NCBI GenBank assembly: GCA_030753015.1
Contig: JASMDC010000035.1
Location: 1 to 36,044, forward strand
DNA length: 36,044 bases
Reading direction: 5' to 3'
From: Candidatus Undinarchaeales archaeon
GTDB lineage: Archaea > SpSt-1190 > JASMDC01
Shown in pieces: positions 18,198 through 26,333 of the stretch (position 1 is the stretch's first letter; each line of letters begins with the position of its first letter). The notes below the pieces were generated by a model that was not told where the DNA came from, searched no databases, and worked only from the letters and a program-made list of their open reading frames with translations. The position numbers and the translations under genes were made by a program.

Positions 18198-19583
18198 TCA
18201 CCTCGCGGCCTCGAGCTGGTTGACCGCCTCCACGACCTGGGCGATGACGGTGTCCGAGGAGATCGTCGCGCCGGTTATGGTGTCGAAATCATTATTCGCG
18301 ACGGGTGACGACGCACCGGTGAACTGGCTGGAGAAGGCAGCCTCCAGGATCCGTGCACCGATGCCCGGGGTCTCATGCTGCTCGAGGATCTTGATGCCGG
18401 TCACGGTTGCAGGAACGCCAGCTGAGACATCCATGCCCACAAGCATCTTTATCGATCCGTGGTATCCACTGGCTTCCATGAGGAGCGCGTACCCTGCGAC
18501 CTCCCCGCCAGAGTAGCCCGCGTATACCTGACGTACTCGTCCCCTGTCGCCGGGATACACAGGCTCGTCGGAGACGAGCTTGTGCTCCCCAAGCCCTTCA
18601 AAACGCTCGGCCAGCGGGTACACCTCTTTCAGGTCCACCTGTTTGACCTCCTCGATGGTTGGAAGGGGCGTTGGGATGGGAGTTGGAACTGGCGTCAGAG
18701 CTGGTGTGGGGCCGGTGGTGGTGGATGGAGCGGGCGTTGGTGATGGCGTCGGGACGGGAGTGGGTGCAGGTGTCGGCTCAGGCGTCGGTACAAATCCGAA
18801 GGGGGTACATGTGTTGGCATCCTTGAGGTCCGTGCATTCCACCGCTTCCGAGCGTTCGATATCGCCCGCACTCACCCACACACGTACCAATATACCCGTG
18901 CCGGTCCGAACGATATAGATGGTGGATGAGCCGTCCAGAACAGAGGTGACGACCTCGATGTCTTCCACTAGCGGGTAGGCCTCCTTCAGCGCCGTCATCA
19001 GCGCTTGAAACCTATCCCTTCCATCGGTCCCTGTAGCGCTACCGGGGGAAGGAGCCACGGTGGTGGCTGAGGGCGACGGCGTTCGCCCGGGTGTTGGCTC
19101 CGCCTTGATGGGAGTGCATGACCGGATTTCCGACGGGTCCGTGCATTGGACCACCTCCGAGCTGTCGATGCGACCATCTGTAGTCCGGATCCGCACCAGG
19201 CCGATCGTGTCGGCCCTTACAAGGTAGGTGCTCAATGGGCCTGCGTGGGCGGATGTCATGAGCTCGGAGTCCGAGGAAGCGTATCTCTGTGAGAGATGGT
19301 CAATGACCTCCGCCGGGATATCGTTCGCTCCCCAGAACAGGAAGACGAGGACGGCCGTGATGAAGAGCAGGATGAGACCCAGCATGGCTATGTCCAGCCG
19401 GCGGCCCGCCAAGGGGCTATCCGCGGCCACCTCGGCCGGGGGTGACGTCATCAAGGCCCGGTCGAGTGCGTCCTCGACGTCCTCGGGAGCGTACTCTTGG
19501 GAGAGCAGATACTCGCGGATCTGATCGCCGTCATAGCCCTGGGAGAGGTACGAAAGCACATATTCATCAAGCTCTGTACCCAA
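18198..19583 (-). CDS. Membrane-anchored extracytoplasmic FMN-binding protein (RnfG/NqrC-type domain)
   Basis: 461 aa with a TTG start at 19583; an in-frame stop lies just upstream and no ATG occurs until residue 45. Residues 5-44 form a small helical cytoplasmic domain, and 65-85 are a membrane segment. Two related outer segments follow (about 95-165 and 190-268), each ending in V-x-C-T-D...C-T-P, so each probably carries a disulfide. A Pro/Thr linker (about 269-320) leads to an FMN-binding domain (about 330-461). Its end has D434-x-x-T-G-A-T440, the motif in which the last Thr is covalently flavinylated through a phosphodiester bond in RnfG/NqrC relatives. It is the last gene of the cluster, 15 bp after the cysteine synthase stop. 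It should carry electrons outside the membrane; donor and acceptor are not encoded in view, and no ApbE flavin transferase is in the window. Confidence 0.85.
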   Translation of the reverse strand: MGTELDEYVLSYLSQGYDGDQIREYLLSQEYAPEDVEDALDRALMTSPPAEVAADSPLAGRRLDIAMLGLILLFITAVLVFLFWGANDIPAEVIDHLSQRYASSDSELMTSAHAGPLSTYLVRADTIGLVRIRTTDGRIDSSEVVQCTDPSEIRSCTPIKAEPTPGRTPSPSATTVAPSPGSATGTDGRDRFQALMTALKEAYPLVEDIEVVTSVLDGSSTIYIVRTGTGILVRVWVSAGDIERSEAVECTDLKDANTCTPFGFVPTPEPTPAPTPVPTPSPTPAPSTTTGPTPALTPVPTPIPTPLPTIEEVKQVDLKEVYPLAERFEGLGEHKLVSDEPVYPGDRGRVRQVYAGYSGGEVAGYALLMEASGYHGSIKMLVGMDVSAGVPATVTGIKILEQHETPGIGARILEAAFSSQFTGASSPVANNDFDTITGATISSDTVIAQVVEAVNQLEAAR

Positions 19584-19598
19584 GTATACTGTTGCCCC

Positions 19599-20561
19599 CT
19601 AAGTTTGTCCGTCAATGAATTTGATGTAAGTATTGATGTACTTGTAGATGTCGTCCGGGGAGATGGCTACCGCCAACCCCTTCTGCTCCTTTGCGCACTG
19701 CAGCGCGGCGAACAGAATCGCACCCGTTGTGGGTCCCACGAGAAGGCCCCCCTTCCTTGCTAAAAGGATTCCGGTCCTGTAGGCGTCCTCGTCCGAGACC
19801 GAGATGACCTCGTCAATAAGCGACATGTCAAGTATCTTCGGGACAAGGTCATCCCTCAGACCCGTTATCCTCTTCATCCCAGGCAGGTTGTGCTCTGCCG
19901 TTTCCGGCTCGATCCCTATCACTTTGATATCGGGTTTCTTCTCCTTTAGATACTTGCTCACACCAGTTATCGTCCCACACGTCCCGAACGCAGCGAAGAA
20001 ATAATCGATCTTGCCTCGTGTCTGTCGCCAGATCTCCGGACCCGTCGTCTCGTAGTGCGCTCGAACGTTCAGTTCGTTCTCATACTGGTTCGGGTAGACA
20101 TACGAGCCCTCGTTCCGTGGGCTCTCAGCGATGCTCTTTGCCAAGCCCCGTGCTCCCTCGTTCGGGAACAACGGACACAGGCCGTCGTCCGCCTCCCAGA
20201 GCTCGACGCCCAGGAGTCTCAACAGCTTCTTCTTCTCCTCCGGGATCCGATCAGGTACGGCGATCTCGACGGGGATGCCCCTGGCGTTCGCCAACGATGC
20301 CAAGGCGATGCCGGTATTACCTGAGGAGGGCTCGATCAAGGACTGGCCTTTCTTGATCCCGGCATGCTCCAACATCGATAAGGCGATCCTGTCCTTGACG
20401 GAACCGAAGGGATTGTACCGCTCCAGCTTGAGGTAAATCGGAAAGCCAGGATGTGGATTGATACCCTCGTTCACCCGTACCATCGGTGTCGGATTCTCCG
20501 GGTTCGAGATGAGGCCCTCTATGCTATCGTAGACCCTGAGCTGATCGTTCGGTCCTGTCAT
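19599..20561 (-). CDS. cysM: Cysteine synthase (PLP-dependent, CysM-like)
   Basis: 320 aa, ATG at 20561 with GGAGGTG at ideal spacing. A fold-type II PLP enzyme that joins sulfide, or a carrier-bound sulfur, to an activated serine to form cysteine. PLP lysine is Lys56 (FGSVKDR), the Asn loop is SSGNTG (79-84) and the phosphate loop is GTCGTITG (193-200). The segment IEPETAEHNLPGMKRI is closer to CysM and O-phosphoserine-using enzymes than to classical O-acetylserine CysK, so the activated serine is uncertain. It lies 31 bp after tusA, which suggests sulfur might come from a persulfide carrier as well as from free sulfide. Confidence 0.9.
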   Translation of the reverse strand: MTGPNDQLRVYDSIEGLISNPENPTPMVRVNEGINPHPGFPIYLKLERYNPFGSVKDRIALSMLEHAGIKKGQSLIEPSSGNTGIALASLANARGIPVEIAVPDRIPEEKKKLLRLLGVELWEADDGLCPLFPNEGARGLAKSIAESPRNEGSYVYPNQYENELNVRAHYETTGPEIWRQTRGKIDYFFAAFGTCGTITGVSKYLKEKKPDIKVIGIEPETAEHNLPGMKRITGLRDDLVPKILDMSLIDEVISVSDEDAYRTGILLARKGGLLVGPTTGAILFAALQCAKEQKGLAVAISPDDIYKYINTYIKFIDGQT

Positions 20562-20592
20562 ACATACACCTCCTTGGTATAGAGAGCGGCAC

Positions 20593-20859
20593 CTAGCCCT
20601 TCTTGATGATTATTTTTCGGGAGGTCTTGTCCACGTCGGTGGTCTCGAGCACCGTGCACCCGAGCTTATCAGCGGCGCTGAGGATGGTCTCGAAGGACGG
20701 TACGTTGTCGGTAACCACCTCGAGCACATCCCCGGAGGAGAGCGTCTTCAAGGCCCTCCTCACAAGGACCTCAGGGTAGGGGCAGGAGTATCCCAACGCA
20801 TCCAGTGCGTACCGCCCCTTTTCAAGTTCCTCAAGACCGAGCTTTCCATGTGATGTCAT
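20593..20859 (-). CDS. tusA: TusA-family sulfur carrier protein
   Basis: 88 aa. It has the TusA/SirA hallmark C-P-x-P-E with Cys26 as the persulfide carrier in a small alpha/beta fold, plus the conserved SGDVLEVVTDN stretch. It begins 1 bp after the sulfite reductase stop, so it is almost certainly translated from the same message. In this setting it may shuttle sulfur from sulfite/sulfide chemistry to cysteine synthase or to cofactor thiolation; the precise partner is inference. Confidence 0.9.
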   Translation of the reverse strand: MTSHGKLGLEELEKGRYALDALGYSCPYPEVLVRRALKTLSSGDVLEVVTDNVPSFETILSAADKLGCTVLETTDVDKTSRKIIIKKG

Positions 20860-20860
20860 C

Positions 20861-22357
20861 CTATTTCACCTCTAGTTGTACCATCGATCCCAGTTCCTCT
20901 GCTGAATGTGATGCGCAGAACTCTGCGAAGTCCGCAAAACCCTCCTTCAGACAGTAGTCCACGAGCCTCTCGATCACGTCCCTCACGTGCTCCGGGTCCA
21001 CCTTCTTCGCCACGAGCTTGCTGAGCTGCGCCTTCTCTCCAAGCCTGCCGCCGAGGTAGATGTGGTATAACTCCCTGGCCTCGCTCGCGCTCACCGGAAT
21101 GCCCATCAGGCCTATGTCCCCAGTCGTCCGCAAGCAACAATCGTTCGGGCACCCGGACACGTACAGCCTCAGCTTCAGGTCATCGAGAGCCGTGCCAAAG
21201 CGACGCTCTAGATGCTCGACGATCCCCCTCGCCATCTGCTTTGGATAGGGTTCTGCGGCTTTTCCACAGAAGTCGGCCGCGCAGCCGATTGCCGTCCATC
21301 GGAGCGGCGGGCCCCGAACTGGCAGGTCTATGTCCCCAAGCTGCTTCAGGGCGTCCTCCAGCCCGTCCTGGGGGATGTTCACGAGGATCATGTTCTGGAA
21401 CGTGGTGTTCCGAACCTCGCCGCTCCCGAACTCGTCGACGATGTCGGACACGCGCCGCATGCGCTCGCTGGAAAGGATCCCCCCGATCAGCGGGATGGTG
21501 ATGAAGTAGTTTCCGTCCTTCTGTTCCTGGATCCCGCTGTGCTCTTCGCCGCTTATCCTCGGGCGGACCTCGAGCGGCTCCAGCTTCCTGCCCAGCTTTT
21601 CTTCGAGCTTCTCCCTCACCTGCTGGACGCCCCAGTTCGCGACCAGGTACTTGAACCGCGCCTTCGCCTTGCTCTCGCGGTTGCCGTGGTCCCGGTGGAT
21701 CTCGGCCATGGCCCGGGTGACGTCGAAGACATCGGAGGGCTTGATGAACGCGCCCAGCGGCTCGGCGAGCCTCGGCCCCGGCTGCGTCGCCCCGACCCCT
21801 CCACCGATGAGGGCAGCGAATCCAACCTCACCCTCATGCTCCACGGCGAACAGCCCTATGTCCTGGACCTCGGGCTTGGTGCACCTGATATCACACCCCG
21901 TGATCGAGATCTTGAACTTCTTGGGCATGTCGAGGAAGTCCCGGTTGCCGATGAAGAAATCGTTCATCTTCTTGGCCAGCGGCCGGACGTCGATGAGCTC
22001 GTCCCTGTCGACGCCTGCTACCGGGCACACGACGATGTTCCGAACATCGCCGTACCGCGCCCCCGGAAAGGCCTGGCCGCATTTGTCGGTGGTGAATCCG
22101 AGCTTCTCCATCCGGGCAAAGGCCTTCGGCGCATGCTCACCCTCTATCCAGTGGAGCTGTATGTCCTGTCGATCCGTGATCTCCGTATAGCCGCGGCCGT
22201 AGTCGTCGGACATCTGGGCGATGGCGCGGAGCTGTTCAGATGTCAATGTCCCGGCCGGGACCTTTATCCTGAGGAACTGATGGGAGCCGAGCCCCCGGTC
22301 TCTTCCCAGAGAATATCTGTCCATGAACCGCATGAGGTCGTCGGTTTCTATCTCCAT
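20861..22357 (-). CDS. sir: Siroheme [4Fe-4S] sulfite (or nitrite) reductase, ferredoxin type
   Basis: 498 aa with AGGGGG before the ATG at 22357. Two tandem NIR/SIR halves are visible, with NIR_SIR ferredoxin-like segments near 20-80 and 270-335 and the 4Fe-4S/siroheme region in the second half. Cluster ligands are Cys359, Cys364, Cys403 and Cys407; the last also ligates siroheme. The first pair is C-x4-C, where the family standard is C-x5-C. The enzyme reduces sulfite to sulfide with six electrons, probably from ferredoxin, as no flavoprotein subunit is nearby. Nitrite reductases share the fold, but the neighbours sat, cysH, tusA and cysM make sulfite the likely substrate. The preceding genes make its siroheme. 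Confidence 0.88.
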   Translation of the reverse strand: MEIETDDLMRFMDRYSLGRDRGLGSHQFLRIKVPAGTLTSEQLRAIAQMSDDYGRGYTEITDRQDIQLHWIEGEHAPKAFARMEKLGFTTDKCGQAFPGARYGDVRNIVVCPVAGVDRDELIDVRPLAKKMNDFFIGNRDFLDMPKKFKISITGCDIRCTKPEVQDIGLFAVEHEGEVGFAALIGGGVGATQPGPRLAEPLGAFIKPSDVFDVTRAMAEIHRDHGNRESKAKARFKYLVANWGVQQVREKLEEKLGRKLEPLEVRPRISGEEHSGIQEQKDGNYFITIPLIGGILSSERMRRVSDIVDEFGSGEVRNTTFQNMILVNIPQDGLEDALKQLGDIDLPVRGPPLRWTAIGCAADFCGKAAEPYPKQMARGIVEHLERRFGTALDDLKLRLYVSGCPNDCCLRTTGDIGLMGIPVSASEARELYHIYLGGRLGEKAQLSKLVAKKVDPEHVRDVIERLVDYCLKEGFADFAEFCASHSAEELGSMVQLEVK

Positions 22358-22400
22358 TTCAGTGCCCCCTGCATCGTATGTCAGATTGAAACATCTATTG

Positions 22401-23369
22401 TCACACTTCCTTGAGCCATCGCGCAGCGTCTTTTGCGAAGTAGGTGATGATGAGGTCCGCTCCGGCCCGCTTGATGCTGGTCAGCACCTCCATGGCCGTC
22501 GCCCTCTCGTCCAGCCACCCGGATCTGGCCGCGGCCTTCACCATGGAGTACTCGCCGCTGACATTGTACGCTGCGGTTGGATGACCGAACCGTTCCTTCA
22601 CCCGCCGGATGATGTCCAGGTACGGTAGGGCCGGTTTGACCATGACGATATCGGCGCCCTCGTCGATGTCCAGGGCCACCTCCCGCAAAGCCTCCTCCCC
22701 GTTAGCAGGGTCCATCTGGTAGCTTCGTCGATCCCCGAATTGGGGAGTCGAGTACGCCGCCTCGCGAAAGGGACCGTAGAAGGAGGACGCGAACTTGGCA
22801 GCATAGGACATGATACCGATGTGCTCGTACCCTGCACCGTCGAGCGCGGTCCTGATGGCACCCACCCGCCCGTCCATCATGTCCGACGGCGCCACCATGT
22901 CAGCTCCCGCCTCTGCGTGGGACCGTGCGACCTTGGTAAGCAGGTCGAGAGAGGGATCGTTGAGCACGCTGCCGTCCGAGACCACGCCGCAGTGACCCGA
23001 TGTAGTGTACTGGCAGAGGCACACATCGGTGATGACCACCAGTCTGTCGCCGTAGGCCTCCTTGAGTGCGGTAACGGCCTGCTGCACTACACCCTCCGAA
23101 GACGAGGCAGAGGACGCATTTGGGTCCTTTTTCAGGGGGATGCCGAAGAGGAGCACCGCAGGGATTCCGAGGTCCACCACGGACCGGGCCTCTTCCACTA
23201 CGCCCTCGTATGGGACGTGGAAGACGCCCGGCATCGAGGGGATCTCGCTCTTCTCGGTGATGCCCTCCCGCACGAACAAGGGTGCGACCAGGTCGTTGAC
23301 GCTCAGCTGCGTCTCCCGCATCATCCTCCGGATGGCCTCCGAGCGGCGGAGCCTCCGGGGTCGTATCAC
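22401..23369 (-). CDS. hemB: Porphobilinogen synthase (5-aminolevulinate dehydratase)
   Basis: 322 aa from a GTG at 23369. It condenses two 5-aminolevulinate molecules. The zinc site is Cys117, Cys119 and Cys127 ([13 protein letters not shown]), and the Schiff-base lysines are Lys192 ([13 protein letters not shown]) and Lys245 ([10 protein letters not shown]). The start is doubtful: the GTG has no ribosome binding site, and the codons just before it read G-F-P-V in frame, matching the family's conserved FPxxRPRRLR beginning. An in-frame CTG at 23384 lies 6 nt after a G6 run and would include it. No ATG or TTG is available before the in-frame stop near 23418. A -1 shift in the G6 run from an upstream ATG is another possibility. 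Confidence 0.93.
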   Translation of the reverse strand: MIRPRRLRRSEAIRRMMRETQLSVNDLVAPLFVREGITEKSEIPSMPGVFHVPYEGVVEEARSVVDLGIPAVLLFGIPLKKDPNASSASSSEGVVQQAVTALKEAYGDRLVVITDVCLCQYTTSGHCGVVSDGSVLNDPSLDLLTKVARSHAEAGADMVAPSDMMDGRVGAIRTALDGAGYEHIGIMSYAAKFASSFYGPFREAAYSTPQFGDRRSYQMDPANGEEALREVALDIDEGADIVMVKPALPYLDIIRRVKERFGHPTAAYNVSGEYSMVKAAARSGWLDERATAMEVLTSIKRAGADLIITYFAKDAARWLKEV

Positions 23370-23437
23370 CGGGAAGCCGGACAGGACGATCCCCCCTTGG
23401 TAAAGATCACGTTCTCGTTATAATACAAAATTGGCAT
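23366..23437 (-). CDS. Possible 23-aa leader ORF, or the displaced N-terminus of hemB
   Basis: An ATG at 23437 stands 2 nt after the hemL stop and behind the purine-rich GGAGGGGGTG. It reads 23 codons and ends in a TGA that overlaps the hemB GTG (GTGA). It passes through a GGGGGG run; one extra G there, or -1 slippage, would place it in the hemB frame ahead of the conserved FPxxRPRRLR segment. It may be a coupling peptide, a frameshifted hemB start or chance. Confidence 0.3.
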   Translation of the reverse strand: MPILYYNENVIFTKGGSSCPASR

Positions 23438-23439
23438 GT

Positions 23440-24771
23440 TCACCCACCCCCTCCACTCACCATGCTCCCGAAAGCGCGGTCGGCGATGGCGATAGTCTCC
23501 TCGATGTCATGGTCCGAATGTGCAGTGGAGACGAACCCGGACTCGAACTGTGATGGTGCGAGGTTGACACCTGCGGACTGGAGCGCCCAGAAGAACCTTG
23601 CGTACCGTGCCGTGTCCGATCCTTTGGCAGTTGCATGGTCCCGGACCTCCGTTGTTGTGAAGAACATCGAGAACATGGACCCTACTCTGGTGGGGAAGAC
23701 ATCCACGCCATGTTCTTCGGCAGCAGCTGTCAGACCCTTGTCGAGAGTGGACGATGCCCGCTCGAGACGATCGTACACACCTTCACGTCCAAGGACCTCG
23801 AGGGTCTTGATACCTGCGCGCATCGCAACGGGATTCCCCGAGAGAGTCCCTGCTTGGTAGACCTTACCGATGGGTGCGACCTGTTCCATTATGTCCCTCC
23901 TTCCTCCGTAGGCCCCTACGGGGAATCCCCCGCCGATGACCTTTCCTAGACAAGTTAGGTCCGGGACAACGCCGAACCGGCCCTGCGCTCCGTTGTACCC
24001 GACCCGGAACCCTGTGATCACCTCGTCGAACACGAGCAGGATGTCCTCGCGGTCGCAGATCTCCCGTAGACCCTCCAGGAATCCCTCACGTGGCGGTACG
24101 ACACCCATGTTCCCGCACACGGGCTCGAGGATGATGCACGCGATCCTGCCACGGTGGTTCTTCACGACGGTGTCAACAGCGAGAAGGTCGTTATATGGGA
24201 GCGAGATGGTGTTCCTCGCAAAGTCAGCAGGCACGCCCTTGCTGTCGGGAACACCAAGGGTCAGTCCGCCTGATCCGGCCTGGATGAGGAGATGGTCCAC
24301 ATGACCGTGGTAACAGCCATCGAACTTGATGATAATGTCCCTGCCCGTGAATCCCCGGGCGAGACGGATCGCGGACATGGTGGCCTCGGTGCCGGAGTTG
24401 ACCATTCGCACAAGCTCCACGGCGGGCAGCGCTTCCACGATCATCCTGGCCAGTGTGGACTCCATCTCGGTGGGTGCACCATAGCTCACACCCCGCTCGG
24501 TCTGGTCCCGCACGCACGCCATCACCTCGGGGTGGGCATGGCCGAGGATGAGGGGACCCCAGGAGCACACATAGTCGATGTACTCCTTCCCGTCGACATC
24601 ATGGATCCTCGATCCCGTGGCCCGTGACACGAAGAACGGATTCCCCCCCACACCACTGAAGGCACGGACCGGGCTGTTGACTCCTCCTGGGATATAGCTT
24701 TTCGCAAGGTCGAACAACTTCTTCGAGCGTTCCCCACGTTCCGGGACATGAGTTCCTGTATCGTTCATCAT
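23440..24771 (-). CDS. hemL: Glutamate-1-semialdehyde 2,1-aminomutase
   Basis: 443 aa. Converts glutamate-1-semialdehyde to 5-aminolevulinate with PLP/PMP, the second step of the C5 route after HemA. The PLP lysine is Lys277 (LGKVIGGGFP); NSGTEATMSA, GCYHGHVDH and FDEVITGFR are typical of the family and distinguish it from other class III aminotransferases. Its ATG overlaps the cobA-hemD stop by 4 bp (ATGA), so translation is probably coupled. A second ATG follows directly; either could be used. Confidence 0.95.
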   Translation of the reverse strand: MMNDTGTHVPERGERSKKLFDLAKSYIPGGVNSPVRAFSGVGGNPFFVSRATGSRIHDVDGKEYIDYVCSWGPLILGHAHPEVMACVRDQTERGVSYGAPTEMESTLARMIVEALPAVELVRMVNSGTEATMSAIRLARGFTGRDIIIKFDGCYHGHVDHLLIQAGSGGLTLGVPDSKGVPADFARNTISLPYNDLLAVDTVVKNHRGRIACIILEPVCGNMGVVPPREGFLEGLREICDREDILLVFDEVITGFRVGYNGAQGRFGVVPDLTCLGKVIGGGFPVGAYGGRRDIMEQVAPIGKVYQAGTLSGNPVAMRAGIKTLEVLGREGVYDRLERASSTLDKGLTAAAEEHGVDVFPTRVGSMFSMFFTTTEVRDHATAKGSDTARYARFFWALQSAGVNLAPSQFESGFVSTAHSDHDIEETIAIADRAFGSMVSGGGG

Positions 24772-26321
24772 GGTACTCGTTCCCCTCCGTCCTCAGAGGT
24801 CGTATCTCGTAGATGGCTCTCGAGCGCTGCCACGAGGCCCTCCATGGTCGACGTCGTCGCTACAACATCAGACTCGATACCAAGTTCCCTGACCGCCGCA
24901 GCGGTCACAGGACCGATGCAGGCGATGGTGGCCGCGCCCCCTGCAAGGAGCTCGGTCCCCTGGCTCCCTATGCCCTTGAAGAACGTCTTGACCGCTGAAG
25001 GGCTCAGGAAGGTGATGGTGTGGAGCCCTCCCGACTCGAGTTGCGCGATGAGGCGTTCTCCGTCGAAGTCGCATTCCACGGTCCGGTAGACGGGGAGGTC
25101 ACGGACCTCGGCCCCCATCCGGGATAGCCCGTCCGGGAGCGCGGGGTTGGCCCCGGCTGCCCGTGGGATAAGGACCTTCTTCCCCTCCAGTGACCTTTCG
25201 CGCAGCACGGCCAAGAGTCCGTTCGATGTGAACACTTCTGGCACTACGGAAACGGTCACGCCTCGTGACTCCAGCTCTTTTGCGGTCACGGGTCCGATGG
25301 CCCCGACGGAGGACCGGGAGAGCGTTTGTGGCGAAACGCCGCAAGCATCCATCCTGTCAAGGAAGGTACGGACTCCGTTGACGCTTGTGAAGAGCACCCA
25401 ATCGTAGTGGTCGATCCGCAGGACCTCCTCCTCGATCGCCCTTGTATCGTCCAGACCCTCCACCGCGATGACCGGCACGACCTCGGGGACCGCACCAGCA
25501 CCGGTGAGGAGCCGGCTGAAGGTATCGGCCTGTGCTTTCGGTCTCGTTACGAGGACGGTCTTCCCGGCAAGCGGGCTTGGCACGAACCAACTCAGCCTCT
25601 CTCCCAGAGGTACCACGTCACCGATCACGATAACCGCCGGAGGTCGGATGCGTGCATTGGCAGCTTGTTCCACAAGCTCGCACAGGGGAGCATTGACGGT
25701 CCGCTGACGATGTGTCGTTCCGTCCTCTATGATCGCTGCGGGGGTGCCTGCATCGACACCCGCATCGAGGAGGTTCTGCACGATGTGTGAGAGGTTCGCC
25801 ACGCCCATGAGGATGACTAGGGTCTGGGCACGGTCGGTGAACTCGTTCCATCGGATGGACGGAACGGTCTTTATCGGGTCCTCGTGTCCTGTGAGGCAGA
25901 TGAAGGAGGAGGCATGTCGTCTATGTGTCAGAGGGATCCCTGCATAGGCGGGTACTGCGATGGCCGACGAGATGCCAGGGACTATCTCGAACTCGATCCC
26001 GGCCTCGACCAGACGTTCCGCCTCCTCACCGCCCCGACCGAACACGAAGGGATCGCCCCCTTTCAACCGGACAACTCGCTTTCCCTTTAATGCTAGGTCG
26101 ACGAGGATGTCGTTGATCTCCTTCTGGCTACGGCCTTCCCCTCCCGGAACCTTCCCGACATGGATGAGCTTGCATCCAGCTCCTACCTCGGAAAGGAGCA
26201 CAGGGTCCACCAGACGGTCGTACACGACGACGTCCGCGTTCCGGATCACCTCCATCCCCTTGACGGTGATGAGCCCGGGATCCCCCGGCCCCGCTCCTAC
26301 GAGATAGACCTTGCCAGCCAT
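24768..26321 (-). CDS. cobA-hemD: Fused uroporphyrinogen-III C-methyltransferase and uroporphyrinogen-III synthase
   Basis: 517 aa. Residues 1-245 are an S-adenosylmethionine methyltransferase of the SUMT type (VGAGPGDPGLIT at the start, RLKGGDPFVFGRGGEE near 85-100, GHEDP later). It methylates uroporphyrinogen III at C2 and C7 to precorrin-2. Residues about 254-500 are HemD (KTVLVTRPKAQAD, FTSVNGV, then TFLSPSAV), which cyclises hydroxymethylbilane to uroporphyrinogen III. The order is CobA-HemD with HemD C-terminal, so product and next enzyme share a chain. It lies 12 bp after hemC and overlaps hemL by 4 bp. The fusion fits a cluster devoted to siroheme, although other fates of precorrin-2 cannot be excluded. 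Confidence 0.94.
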   Translation of the reverse strand: MAGKVYLVGAGPGDPGLITVKGMEVIRNADVVVYDRLVDPVLLSEVGAGCKLIHVGKVPGGEGRSQKEINDILVDLALKGKRVVRLKGGDPFVFGRGGEEAERLVEAGIEFEIVPGISSAIAVPAYAGIPLTHRRHASSFICLTGHEDPIKTVPSIRWNEFTDRAQTLVILMGVANLSHIVQNLLDAGVDAGTPAAIIEDGTTHRQRTVNAPLCELVEQAANARIRPPAVIVIGDVVPLGERLSWFVPSPLAGKTVLVTRPKAQADTFSRLLTGAGAVPEVVPVIAVEGLDDTRAIEEEVLRIDHYDWVLFTSVNGVRTFLDRMDACGVSPQTLSRSSVGAIGPVTAKELESRGVTVSVVPEVFTSNGLLAVLRERSLEGKKVLIPRAAGANPALPDGLSRMGAEVRDLPVYRTVECDFDGERLIAQLESGGLHTITFLSPSAVKTFFKGIGSQGTELLAGGAATIACIGPVTAAAVRELGIESDVVATTSTMEGLVAALESHLRDTTSEDGGERVP

Positions 26322-26333
26322 GTCAAACAGACC

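Noticed and set aside
20861..22357. Dissimilatory sulfite reductase (dsrAB)
   Set aside because: Single ~500-residue chain with fused halves and assimilatory neighbours; no dsrB, dsrC or aprAB present.
21212..22414. 400-codon plus-strand frame opposite sulfite reductase
   Set aside because: The minus strand carries the complete sulfite reductase with cluster cysteines; the plus frame is a GC-driven shadow.
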